DNA of 64,000 bases from Clostridia bacterium (GTDB lineage: Bacteria; Bacillota; Clostridia; Christensenellales; UBA3700), in the NCBI GenBank assembly GCA_029060025.1, contig JAIDUV010000071.1, positions 1 to 64,000 of the forward strand, read 5' to 3'. Positions 8,573 to 18,330 of this stretch are shown here, one piece after another. The notes under the pieces are model-generated. The model worked only from the letters and a program-made list of their open reading frames with translations. It did no database searches and had not been told where the DNA came from. A program made the position numbers and the translations under genes. Every line of letters begins with the position of its first letter. The stretch's first letter is position 1.

Positions 8573-11140
8573 ATGGACAGACTTATACTTTTGGATTCCA
8601 ATTCTTTGATAAACAGAGCCTATTACGCTTTGCCTAACCTTTCCAACCATTCAGGACAATATACCGGCGCGATATTTGGGTATATGAATATGCTTATGAA
8701 GATAGTATCTACTTACAATCCCACGCATATTATTGCCACATTTGACCGCAAAGCGCCTACTTTCCGAAAGGCAATGTATGAGGGGTATAAAGCAACGCGT
8801 AAGCCTATGCCCACAGAATTGGCGAGCCAACTTGCGCCTCTCAAAGAGATACTTTTGGCAATGAATATTCCCATTGTGGAGATGGACGGCTATGAAGCCG
8901 ACGATATTATAGGCACTTTGGCAAAGAGATTTTCCGTAGAGACATTTGTTGTAACTGGAGATAAGGACTCTTTGCAACTCATCGACGACACCACGACTGT
9001 ATTACTTACCAAAAAAGGTATCACGGAGATTGCTTATTACGACAGAGAAATGCTCGCAAGCGAGGGGCTTGTTCCGTCGCAAATCATAGATCTAAAATCA
9101 CTTATGGGAGATTCTTCGGACAATATTCCCGGAGTTGCCGGTGTGGGTGAAAAGACAGCGAGAGATTTGCTGGCTAAATACAGCACTTTGGACGGAGTGT
9201 ACGAGCATATCGACGAGATAAAGGGCAAATTGCAGGAAAAACTCATTGCAAATAAGGATATTGCGTATCTGTCGTACGACCTCGCGACTATCAACGTCAA
9301 TTCTCCGATAGATTTTAAGGACATTGACGTCGCAAAATTTACTCCTGTTTTTTCGCAGGAAGTCAAGAGACTTCTCAAGGCTTTAGAACTTACTAAGATA
9401 GCCGACAGAATGAATTTTGACGGCGAAGACAGTAAAGATGAGCAAGAAAGCAAAAATGAGGTTAATATTCCCAAGGCTGTAGACATTGACGACTTGCAAG
9501 GGCTTGGAGATGTCATTTCTCACTTGATTATGCAAGGTAAGTTTGCCTTTTCGCTTTCGCAGAGAGTGACTTTTGCAACCGACGAGGAGTGTTATAATAT
9601 AGTAATTTCTGACAATCTTCTAGGCGACGGCATAAATTATTGCGATTTTATTGACGCAATGAAGGGTGTATTTGAAAGTGACAAGATTATCAAGATATGT
9701 TATGATCTCAAAAATAATATGCGCGTACTTTCGCACGACGGAGTAAAACTCAACGGAGTTGAAAGCGACGTGTTGCTCAAGGCATATCTTGTAGACGCCA
9801 ATCGCAATTATAAGTCGGAGCAAGAGTTGTTCAATGCGTATAATCTTCCGGATGGCGAAGAGGCTGCGCTTATTTACTATATTGACGGTATTATTGACAG
9901 AGAACTTGAGGAGAGAGACCTTGTCAAGTTGTACAAAGAAGTAGAATTGCCTTTGGTTGACGTGCTTTTTGATATGGAAGAAGCGGGATTTAAAGTCGAC
10001 GTGAATATACTCAACGAGTTGAACAAAAAGTTTTCGCAAGAACTTGACAGCATTTTAGGCGAGATTATGCAACTTGCAGGCAAGCCCTTCAACGTCAATT
10101 CAACTAAGCAACTTGCGAGCGTGTTGTTTGAAGATTTGGGACTTAAGACTGGCAAGAAGACCAAGACAGGTTATTCTACCAACGTCGACGTACTAAATTC
10201 TATAAAAAATCAACATCCCATAGTGCCGCTTGTACTTCGTCAGCGCGAGTTGTCCAAACTCAAGTCGACGTATCTGGACGGAATGTTGCCGCTTATTGAC
10301 AGCCAACACAAGATACACACCGTATTTAAGCAAACCGTCACGGCAACCGGCAGACTTTCGTCCACAGAGCCAAACTTGCAGAATATTCCAATCCGCAAGA
10401 GTGACGGCAAGTTGATTCGCAAGATGTTTGTTGCAAGCGAGGGGAATACCTTGGTTTGCGCCGACTATTCGCAAATCGAACTTCGTCTTATGGCGCAGTT
10501 CAGCGGAGACGAAACTATGATTGACGCGTTCAACAAAGGCGTTGACATACACCGCACGACTGCGGGTAAGGTATTTGGCATACCTTTTGAAATGGTGACC
10601 GACGAGATGAGGAGACAGGCTAAAGCCGTCAATTTCGGTATAATATACGGCATAAGCGATTTTGGACTTTCCGAAGACTTGGGAGTGTCGGTATATATGG
10701 CAAAAGAGTTTATCAACAGTTATTTCGAGACTTATCCAAAGGTAAAAAAATATATGGACAAATGCGTAGAAATTGCCAAGGAGCAAGGATACGTTACCAC
10801 TTATCTTAACAGACGCAGAGATATTCCCGAAATTAAGGCTTCCAACTATAATTTGAGAAGTTTTGGCGAAAGGGTGGCAATGAATATGCCGTTGCAGGGC
10901 AGCGCAAGTGATATTATCAAGGTCGCAATGCTCAAAGTCCACAAGGCGCTCAGGGAAGGCGGATTTAAGGCAAAACTTATTATGCAGGTGCACGACGAAT
11001 TGATAATCGACTGTCCGCTTGACGAGGTCGAACCTGTCAAAAAACTCTTGGTAGAAAATATGCAAAACAATACTCCCGACTTTGACGTCAAACTCGTTGC
11101 GGAGTGTTCTTGCGGAAAAAGTTGGTTGGAGGCTAAATAA
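8573..11140 (+). CDS. polA: DNA polymerase I
   Basis: 5'-3' exonuclease domain plus family A polymerase motifs (DYSQIELRLMAQFSGD, RRQAKAVNFGIIYG, QVHDELIIDCP). Confidence 0.96.
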   Translation: MDRLILLDSNSLINRAYYALPNLSNHSGQYTGAIFGYMNMLMKIVSTYNPTHIIATFDRKAPTFRKAMYEGYKATRKPMPTELASQLAPLKEILLAMNIPIVEMDGYEADDIIGTLAKRFSVETFVVTGDKDSLQLIDDTTTVLLTKKGITEIAYYDREMLASEGLVPSQIIDLKSLMGDSSDNIPGVAGVGEKTARDLLAKYSTLDGVYEHIDEIKGKLQEKLIANKDIAYLSYDLATINVNSPIDFKDIDVAKFTPVFSQEVKRLLKALELTKIADRMNFDGEDSKDEQESKNEVNIPKAVDIDDLQGLGDVISHLIMQGKFAFSLSQRVTFATDEECYNIVISDNLLGDGINYCDFIDAMKGVFESDKIIKICYDLKNNMRVLSHDGVKLNGVESDVLLKAYLVDANRNYKSEQELFNAYNLPDGEEAALIYYIDGIIDRELEERDLVKLYKEVELPLVDVLFDMEEAGFKVDVNILNELNKKFSQELDSILGEIMQLAGKPFNVNSTKQLASVLFEDLGLKTGKKTKTGYSTNVDVLNSIKNQHPIVPLVLRQRELSKLKSTYLDGMLPLIDSQHKIHTVFKQTVTATGRLSSTEPNLQNIPIRKSDGKLIRKMFVASEGNTLVCADYSQIELRLMAQFSGDETMIDAFNKGVDIHRTTAGKVFGIPFEMVTDEMRRQAKAVNFGIIYGISDFGLSEDLGVSVYMAKEFINSYFETYPKVKKYMDKCVEIAKEQGYVTTYLNRRRDIPEIKASNYNLRSFGERVAMNMPLQGSASDIIKVAMLKVHKALREGGFKAKLIMQVHDELIIDCPLDEVEPVKKLLVENMQNNTPDFDVKLVAECSCGKSWLEAK

Positions 11141-11703
11141 TGAAGATTGCCGTAATAGGCGGAATAGGCAGCGGAAAAAGCCGTGTGATAGAGTGTCTTG
11201 ACCAACTTGGAGAGAGGACTTGCGATTGCGATAAGATATACAAAGACATATTATGCGATGTGGAATATATAAGACAAGTTGGCGAACTTTTTGGGGTAGT
11301 GCGCGATGGAGTAGTGGACAAAAAGGCATTGGGTGAAATCGTTTTTTCCGACGAAAACCAACTGAAAAAACTCAACGAGTTGGCGCATCCTCTAGTCTTC
11401 AAAAAGATAGAAGAGATATACAGTCAGATAGATGGAAATCTTTATATTGAGGTGTCGGCTTTTGATGAGAGTATGATAAAATACTTTGACGAAATAGTCT
11501 ACGTTAAGAGCGAGCAAAGTCAAAGAGTAGAGCGAATAAAGAAAAGAAACAACTTTGAAGAGAATTATATATTATCCATAATATCAAGACAGATGTCTGC
11601 GGAAAAAATGCAGGATATTGCAGATTTTGTTATAGTCAACGATTCGACTTTGGAAGAACTTGGCAGACAAGTAGAGTATTTGATTGCCTTCCATACGTTT
11701 TAG
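11140..11703 (+). CDS. coaE: Dephospho-CoA kinase
   Basis: IGGIGSGKSRVIECL P-loop; CoaE pattern; overlaps polA stop. Confidence 0.85.
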   Translation: MKIAVIGGIGSGKSRVIECLDQLGERTCDCDKIYKDILCDVEYIRQVGELFGVVRDGVVDKKALGEIVFSDENQLKKLNELAHPLVFKKIEEIYSQIDGNLYIEVSAFDESMIKYFDEIVYVKSEQSQRVERIKKRNNFEENYILSIISRQMSAEKMQDIADFVIVNDSTLEELGRQVEYLIAFHTF

Positions 11704-11756
11704 TAAAAGTCCATATTATCTATTGAATATTTATAGCAAATTATCCTTTTGCATTA

Positions 11757-11782
11757 GCGTAGAGAATGAATAATCTCTACGC
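11757..11782 (+). terminator. Intrinsic terminator downstream of coaE
   Basis: gcgtagaga / tctctacgc stem followed by attttta. Confidence 0.65.
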
Positions 11783-11928
11783 ATTTTTATATATTGATAA
11801 TGACCGTTTTTAATTACTTTTTTAGCAAGATTTACTAATTTTTTAAGACTATGCGGTAAATCTTGAGAGTGCTTTTTGTAAAGTCGATTTAACTTAAGTA
11901 TTCTAAATTACTTTGATTTAACAAATTT

Positions 11929-11959
11929 AATGGCAGTATAATTCCAAAATACTGCCATT
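11929..11959. terminator. Hairpin terminator, probably for the minus-strand MscS gene
   Basis: aatggcagtat / atactgccatt 11-bp stem, T/A flanks. Confidence 0.6.
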
Positions 11960-12003
11960 TTTAAAATACTATTGTGCAAAATATAAGTTTTTATAACTTT
12001 GAA

Positions 12004-12912
12004 TTATTTATCCTTCTTCTTTTGCTTATTTTTCTGTTGAGCGACTTTTTGCGCAATTTCTGCCTCGTCTATATCGTCGTCTTTTTTGATATGCACGTCA
12101 AGTTGAGGATATGGGATAGTGATGCCGTTTTCATCAAAGGTCTTTTTGACTGCCTCCATCATATACCAATGCGCAGCCCAGAAATCGTCACTCTTAGTGA
12201 AGTATCTCGCAAGGATCACTATAGCATTGTCGGCGTGTTCTTTTATATTGATAAAGGGAGCCGGGTCTTGCAAAATAAGTTCGTTTTTGTCCATACATTC
12301 TTTTATCAATGATTTAGCCTTTTCAAAGTCGCAGTCATAGGAAATTGAAAACAAAATATCGTTTCGTCTCGTGTCCTTGATATTGTAATTGGTGACTACC
12401 GAGTTGCCTGCGACACCGTTGGGAATTACGATGACTTTGTTGTCGCTCGTACGCAAATAGGTGTAGAAGAGTTTTATATCTTCGACTGTGCCGCTTTGAC
12501 CGTCGCACTCAATAAAGTCTCCGATCTTATAAGGACGCATTACTACTATTATCACGCCTCCTGCAAAATTGGCAAGCGAGCCTTGAAGGGCAAGACCTAT
12601 AGTGAGACCTATCGAAGTGATTGCTGCGGCAATTGCAGAGGTCTCTATGCCGAGATAAGTCAGCACGCAGACAAAGCCCAATAGAATGAGTATTCTTTTT
12701 AGCCAGGGTATGGAGACTTTTCTCAAAGTTAGATCGACGTTTTTCTTTTGCAGTTTTTTGTCGAGTTTTTTGCATATTGCTTTGATTATGGCGCAGTAAA
12801 TTGCGAATATCACAAGCGCAAGCACGATTTTAAGTCCTTCGGTGACGAGCCAATTGCCAATATTGGTAAGCAATTGCGCAAATTCAATGTCGACGCTTAA
12901 TAAAAAGTTCAT
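12004..12912 (-). CDS. Small-conductance mechanosensitive channel (MscS family)
   Basis: SIGLTIGLALQGSLANFAGGVIIVVMRPYKIGDFIECDGQSGTVEDI; start trimmed to ATG at 12912 with ggagg RBS. Confidence 0.92.
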   Translation of the reverse strand: MNFLLSVDIEFAQLLTNIGNWLVTEGLKIVLALVIFAIYCAIIKAICKKLDKKLQKKNVDLTLRKVSIPWLKRILILLGFVCVLTYLGIETSAIAAAITSIGLTIGLALQGSLANFAGGVIIVVMRPYKIGDFIECDGQSGTVEDIKLFYTYLRTSDNKVIVIPNGVAGNSVVTNYNIKDTRRNDILFSISYDCDFEKAKSLIKECMDKNELILQDPAPFINIKEHADNAIVILARYFTKSDDFWAAHWYMMEAVKKTFDENGITIPYPQLDVHIKKDDDIDEAEIAQKVAQQKNKQKKKDK

Positions 12913-13071
12913 TAAAATATCCTCCAAATATTATTGTGTCTTTATAATAGCAAAAAACTCATATATAATCAAATGTTTGGATATATAATGATAGATTTTT
13001 AAAATATAAATCAAAAAAATATGGACGATACGGATATTTTTTGACGTTTTAATAATAATAAGTCAAATAAG

Positions 13072-13100
13072 TTGAAACTTGAGTTGCTTTATGCTATGAT
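13072..13100 (+). promoter_or_regulatory. Sigma-A-type promoter TTGAAA-17-TATGAT directly abutting an ATG
   Basis: -35 13072-13077, -10 13095-13100, ATG at 13108. Confidence 0.5.
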
Positions 13101-13107
13101 AATATCT

Positions 13108-13803
13108 ATGAAAAGACTGACATTGCTCATAGATGCCGACGATACTGTGCTTGATTTCAAAAATTCCGAGCGTGACGCTATAATTGCGCTATGCGAGCAA
13201 TTTTCAATTGACGGCGGAGAAGAAGTAGCCGACAAATTCAAGCAGATCAACAGGCGAATGTGGGATATGTTTGAACTTGGACTTATCACTCGTGAAGAGA
13301 TTTTTTATTCTCGATTTGAAGAATTATTTGCTTTTTACGGCATAGAAGGAAAGAATATCACAGAGGTTGGTGACGCGTATAGAGAAAATATGGCGCATAG
13401 CCGCCGTATTATCAAAGGCGCGAAGGCGTTTTTGAGACGTATGTCCGAAAGTCACGACTTATACTGTGTGACCAACGGTATTACGCGCACTCAAAAAATG
13501 CGTATGAAATCGAGCGGATTGGGCAAATACTTTAAAAAATTGTATATTTCGCAAGAAATCAACCTTGCAAAGCCGTCAAAGGAATTTTTTCAATACGTGC
13601 TTGCAGATATTGGGAACGTAAATTTGCAGGACGTCTATATTATAGGAGATTCTTTGACTTCGGATATTCAAGGCGGCATAAATAGCGGTATAAAGACTAT
13701 TTTGTTTAACGCAGAAAATAAGCAAATCAAGGATATTCGCCCTGATTATGAGGTGAAAAATTATCGTCAACTTGAAAAACTTATCTTAGAATTGTCTAAA
13801 TAA
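13108..13803 (+). CDS. HAD hydrolase, YjjG-type noncanonical pyrimidine nucleotidase
   Basis: LLIDADDTVLDFKNSERDAI motif I; YIIGDSLTSDIQGGINSGI motif IV; upstream TTG at 13072 lies in the -35 box. Confidence 0.83.
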   Translation: MKRLTLLIDADDTVLDFKNSERDAIIALCEQFSIDGGEEVADKFKQINRRMWDMFELGLITREEIFYSRFEELFAFYGIEGKNITEVGDAYRENMAHSRRIIKGAKAFLRRMSESHDLYCVTNGITRTQKMRMKSSGLGKYFKKLYISQEINLAKPSKEFFQYVLADIGNVNLQDVYIIGDSLTSDIQGGINSGIKTILFNAENKQIKDIRPDYEVKNYRQLEKLILELSK

Positions 13804-13926
13804 AACATAAAATTGAGTATTGGCGCAGATAATTCTAAATATTTACAGACGCATAAATTATCTTTAAATAATAGTTTGATAAGTTGACTAAAGCGCCAAA
13901 ATATTTTAAAATATAATACATTGATT

Positions 13927-15666
13927 ATGAAAACCGTATTAAAGTATTATCGCAAATATTGGTATTTGATTATTGTTTCGCTTGTTTTTTTGGCAGGCGA
14001 GGCTATTTGCGAGTTGCAACTTCCAAGTTATATGTCGGGTCTGCTTGAAAACGGCGTCGGCGCGTCGGATATGGCGGCTATATGGAGTTACGGCTGGAAG
14101 ATGATACTTTTGAGCGTGACGGCTTGCGTTTGCGCCGTGACGGTAGGTTTTTTATCCTCTATAATAGGTTCTAAGATTTCCAGAGATTTGCGTTTTGACG
14201 TATTTTCGCAGGTAATGAATTTTGCGGGCGAAGAGTACAACAAGTTTTCCGTATCCTCTCTTATCACCAGAAGCACTAATGATATTACTCAAATTCAGAT
14301 GCTTACGATAATCACTTTGAGGATCATTATGTTTGCACCGATAATGGGCGTTGGCGGAAGTATAATGGCGGTTGAGTATTCGGGCGGAATTTCCTCGCTT
14401 GCGTGGGTAATTGCAGCGGCAATATTGATAATTATAGTACTGATAGTTATTGCATTGACAATAGTTCAGCCCAAATTTGCAAAGATGCAAAAGCAAATTG
14501 ATCGCGTCAATCAGTTGGCGGGTGACGAACTCAACGGAATGATGGTAATCCGAGCCTTCAATACGCAAGAGTATGAAGAGAAGAAGTTTGACAAAGCCAA
14601 TGCAGAATTGACGCGCACTTCGCTCTTTACGTCGAGAATGATGGCTTTGCTTATGCCTCTAATGACGGTAGTTATGAATGCGATAATGCTTGCGATAGTG
14701 TGGATATTCGCAGGATATGTCGAAGATTTTTCTCAAATTGCCAATATGGTTGCGTTTATGCAATACGCTTTGCAAGTGATAATGTCGTTTATGGTCATAT
14801 CAATGATTTTTCTCGTATTGCCGAGAGCAAGGGTATCTATCAACAGAATCAGCGAGGTGCTCAACACTCCAATATCCATCAAAAATGCAGAAGGGAAAGA
14901 AGAACCCACCGGAGTTAGGTTTAAAGGCGACGTCAAGTTTGAATCAGTGAGTTACGGCTATGGCGGCGGCGCTCTTGCAGTGGAGAATATTTCGTTTGAG
15001 GCAAAGAGCGGACAAGTCACCGCATTGATAGGATCTACCGGTAGTGGAAAGTCCACGGTAGTATCGCTATTGCCAAGGTTAATGGACGTGACGAGCGGAA
15101 AAATCACCGTTGACGGAATAGACATAAGGGATATCAATATAAAAGATTTGCGCAATAATATAGGATTTGTACCGCAAAAGAATATTCTTTTCTCGGGAGA
15201 TATAGCCTCCAACGTGGGCTACGGTCTGGAGAATGCAACCGAGCAAGACTTGCAAAAGGCTGTAGACATAGCGCAGGCGAGCGAGTTTGTAAATTCGGGC
15301 GAAAAAGGCTTTGAAAAGGAGATTTCGCAAGGCGGAGCCAACGTGTCGGGCGGACAAAAACAACGTCTTGCTATTGCAAGAGCCATAAGCAAAAAGGCGC
15401 CTATATACGTCTTTGACGATTCCTTTTCTGCTCTTGATTTTAAGACTGACGCCAAGTTGAGACAAGCCTTGGCGGATGAGATGGGGGACGCTTGCGTAAT
15501 TATAGTCGCGCAACGCGTGGGTACGATAAAGAATGCCGACAGGATAATAGTCCTTGACGACGGAAAAGTAGTGGGCGAAGGCAAGCACCAAGACTTGCTT
15601 AAGACCTGCAAGACGTATCTTGATATAGCAAAATCACAACTGTCAGAGGAGGAATTGCAATTATGA
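13927..15666 (+). CDS. ABC exporter half-transporter, permease/ATPase (degenerate-site subunit)
   Basis: TM domain plus Walker A GSTGSGKST, signature VSGGQKQRLAIARA, Walker B followed by D (VFDDSFSALD). Confidence 0.92.
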   Translation: MKTVLKYYRKYWYLIIVSLVFLAGEAICELQLPSYMSGLLENGVGASDMAAIWSYGWKMILLSVTACVCAVTVGFLSSIIGSKISRDLRFDVFSQVMNFAGEEYNKFSVSSLITRSTNDITQIQMLTIITLRIIMFAPIMGVGGSIMAVEYSGGISSLAWVIAAAILIIIVLIVIALTIVQPKFAKMQKQIDRVNQLAGDELNGMMVIRAFNTQEYEEKKFDKANAELTRTSLFTSRMMALLMPLMTVVMNAIMLAIVWIFAGYVEDFSQIANMVAFMQYALQVIMSFMVISMIFLVLPRARVSINRISEVLNTPISIKNAEGKEEPTGVRFKGDVKFESVSYGYGGGALAVENISFEAKSGQVTALIGSTGSGKSTVVSLLPRLMDVTSGKITVDGIDIRDINIKDLRNNIGFVPQKNILFSGDIASNVGYGLENATEQDLQKAVDIAQASEFVNSGEKGFEKEISQGGANVSGGQKQRLAIARAISKKAPIYVFDDSFSALDFKTDAKLRQALADEMGDACVIIVAQRVGTIKNADRIIVLDDGKVVGEGKHQDLLKTCKTYLDIAKSQLSEEELQL

Positions 15667-17897
15667 GTGACAATAATTCAAGACCTCGCGGCGGGCCAAT
15701 GGGAGGACCTATGGGCGGCGGAAGAATGACAGGCGAAAAGGCTAAGGACTTCAAGGGAACTTCAGTTAAGTTGTTGCGTTATATGCGCAGTGACTTGTTG
15801 GTAATAATCATTGCATTTATACTTGCGATTGGCGGAGTAGTTGCTACCATAACAGTGCCAGACGTATTGAGCGGAGCAACGGATATATTAGTAGAAGGCG
15901 CAATGAAAAAGACCGTCTACAACACCGTTGTGCCAAAACTCAAATTTGACGACGATACCATTGCTATGATGGAATCTTCGCCGTACTGTTATGCTACGAT
16001 AGGTGACGTGCGTAATATATTAGAAAATGACAGCGGAAATTCTGACGATTCGGGTATGGGTGCAATAGTCTCTCAAATTCCTGATGATGTGAAGCAATCT
16101 CTAAGTGCGCTTCCCAAAAACGGAAGGATAGACAATATAAGTCTTGGCGCGCTTGCAGGGGCAAGCCGTTCGTCACATACGGTGGGCGAATTTTTCCAAA
16201 AACTGGGAATTGAGGCGGCTGATTTTCTTGAAAAAGTACCCGACGCATACCGTCAAGAGGTGTTGGAAGTATCTTTTGACGAAAAACCCGAAATAGACTT
16301 TGACGCTATTGCAAAGATTGCATTGAAGTTGGTATTACTCGTCGTGGCAAGCGGAATTATGGCGTATTTGCAGGGCTTTTTGCTGTCGGGAGTGTCGCAG
16401 AAGATATCTTACAGATTTAGGCGAGACCTCAACGAAAAGATTGGCAAGTTGCCGCTTAAGTTCTACGACAAGACTACGAATGGCGAAGTAATGAGTCTTA
16501 TTACCAACGATATAGACACGATAGCAACGTCATTGAACCAAAGTATGTCCCAACTTCTTACTTCTGTCACGACGGTGATAGGCGTGTTGATAATGATGCT
16601 CAAGATCAGTCCGCTTATGACGTTGATTGCCGTAGTCAGCGTGCCGATATTGCTTGTGATAGCAATGATAATAATCAAAAATTCTCAAAAGTATTTTAAG
16701 AGACAACAGCAATACCTTGGACACGTCAACGGACAGATAGAAGAGATGTTTTCCGGTCAGAACGTAGTCAAACTCTTCAACGGCGAGGAGAAGAGTATTG
16801 AAGAATTTAAGAAATATAATGATGAATTGTATTCTTCGGCTTGGACTTCGCAGTTTTTCTCGGGGCTTATGCAACCTTGCGCAAAAGTGATTGGCAACTT
16901 GAGTTTTGTCGGAGTGTGCGTACTTGGCGGGTATCTGGTTGTCAGAGGACCGTTGGGCGTGGGTAATATTCAGGCGTTTGTTCAGTACGTAAGACAGTTT
17001 AACCAGCCCATCACTCAACTTGCAAGCGTAGCCAACACCTTCCAATCGACCGTAGCGGCGGCGGAGAGAGTCTTTGCCTTCCTCGAAGAGGAAGAAGAGC
17101 GCGAGAGCGGAGTCTTGAGCGTGGATAATATAAAAGGTGACGTACGTTTTGACCACGTTAAGTTTGGATATTCTCCCGACAAGATTATTATCAAAGATTT
17201 TTCCAGCGTAGTAGAGAGCGGTCAGCGAGTGGCAATCGTAGGTCCTACCGGCGCGGGTAAGACGACGCTCGTCAAGTTGCTTATGCGATACTATGACGTG
17301 ACTTCGGGCGACATATACGTCGACGGTAAGAATATAAGAGAATTTTCCAGAGCAGGCTTGCGAAAGCATATAGGTATGGTGTTGCAAGACACTTGGCTCT
17401 ACAATGATACAATAATGGAAAATATTCGTTACGGCAGACTTGACGCGACTGACGAAGAAGTCATAAAGGCGGCAAAACTTGCTTGCGCAGATCACTTTAT
17501 CAACATCTTACCGGGAGGTTATGACTTTGTCATAAATGCGGACGCTGGCAACATCTCTCAGGGACAAAAACAACTCTTGACGATTGCAAGGGCAATACTG
17601 GCCGATTGCGAAATTATGATACTGGACGAGGCTACGAGCCTTGTTGATACTCGTACCGAAATGCTTATTCAGCAAGCAATGAATACCCTTATGCAGGGCA
17701 GGACCAGTTTTGTCATTGCGCACAGGCTTTCCACTATCAAGGATGCGGACAATATCTTGGTGCTTAAAGACGGTGATATAGTGGAGCAGGGCAGACACGA
17801 AGATTTGCTTGCTAAAGACGGATTTTATGCAGAACTGTACAATGCTCAATTTTTGGGCATAAGCATCGACGAGACTATTCAACGGAAAAATAAATAA
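15663..17897 (+). CDS. ABC exporter half-transporter, permease/ATPase (partner of upstream subunit)
   Basis: GPTGAGKTT Walker A, SQGQKQLLTIARA signature, MILDEATSLVD; overlaps upstream gene. Confidence 0.93.
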   Translation: MSDNNSRPRGGPMGGPMGGGRMTGEKAKDFKGTSVKLLRYMRSDLLVIIIAFILAIGGVVATITVPDVLSGATDILVEGAMKKTVYNTVVPKLKFDDDTIAMMESSPYCYATIGDVRNILENDSGNSDDSGMGAIVSQIPDDVKQSLSALPKNGRIDNISLGALAGASRSSHTVGEFFQKLGIEAADFLEKVPDAYRQEVLEVSFDEKPEIDFDAIAKIALKLVLLVVASGIMAYLQGFLLSGVSQKISYRFRRDLNEKIGKLPLKFYDKTTNGEVMSLITNDIDTIATSLNQSMSQLLTSVTTVIGVLIMMLKISPLMTLIAVVSVPILLVIAMIIIKNSQKYFKRQQQYLGHVNGQIEEMFSGQNVVKLFNGEEKSIEEFKKYNDELYSSAWTSQFFSGLMQPCAKVIGNLSFVGVCVLGGYLVVRGPLGVGNIQAFVQYVRQFNQPITQLASVANTFQSTVAAAERVFAFLEEEEERESGVLSVDNIKGDVRFDHVKFGYSPDKIIIKDFSSVVESGQRVAIVGPTGAGKTTLVKLLMRYYDVTSGDIYVDGKNIREFSRAGLRKHIGMVLQDTWLYNDTIMENIRYGRLDATDEEVIKAAKLACADHFINILPGGYDFVINADAGNISQGQKQLLTIARAILADCEIMILDEATSLVDTRTEMLIQQAMNTLMQGRTSFVIAHRLSTIKDADNILVLKDGDIVEQGRHEDLLAKDGFYAELYNAQFLGISIDETIQRKNK

Positions 17898-17996
17898 TTT
17901 GAAAAAGGGTATTGCATTTTTGATTTTTTAATGCTAAACTGTATCTATCAACAAATACGACTATTTCTAATGTACGACCTTTTATAAACTTTACCG

Positions 17997-18023
17997 AAAT
18001 ACCGCTGTCAAAGGCGGTATTTT
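17997..18023 (+). terminator. Hairpin terminator downstream of ABC operon
   Basis: aaataccgc / gcggtattt stem followed by T-rich tract. Confidence 0.55.
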
Positions 18024-18264
18024 GGTTTGTGGGCGACTCGTTTAGAGTGAGAACTACGCATTGAACGAGTCGTTTTGAGCGTAGCGAAACAAAGTCGCAG
18101 AGTCTAAAAACAATGATTCAAATGCACTATTTGTTGTGAAAAAATTAACGAATAAATATTATTTTTTGGTATATTTAATGAAGTTTTAATAAATTATTAG
18201 CATTTTGAGGTAAAAAATATAACAAAAAAGACGGTATTCAATAAGATAATTTTTAAATATATCA

Positions 18265-18293
18265 TTGACATATTATATATTGAGTGATAAAAT
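18265..18293 (+). promoter_or_regulatory. Sigma-A-type promoter TTGACA-17-TAAAAT for the giant surface protein
   Basis: -35 18265-18270, 17-bp spacer, -10 18288-18293. Confidence 0.6.
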
Positions 18294-18330
18294 AACTTTG
18301 ATAAATAGTTTTTCTTTGGGGGAAATGTCT

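Noticed and set aside
10193-11329. 378-aa minus-strand ORF opposite polA/coaE
   Set aside because: Antisense shadow ORF over conserved polymerase motifs.
18265-18330. Upstream in-frame TTG start extending the giant protein N-terminus (MTYYILSDKITLINSF...)
   Set aside because: The TTG at 18265 lies in a TTGACA -35 box; ATG at 18331 has a GGGGGA RBS and begins a proper signal sequence.
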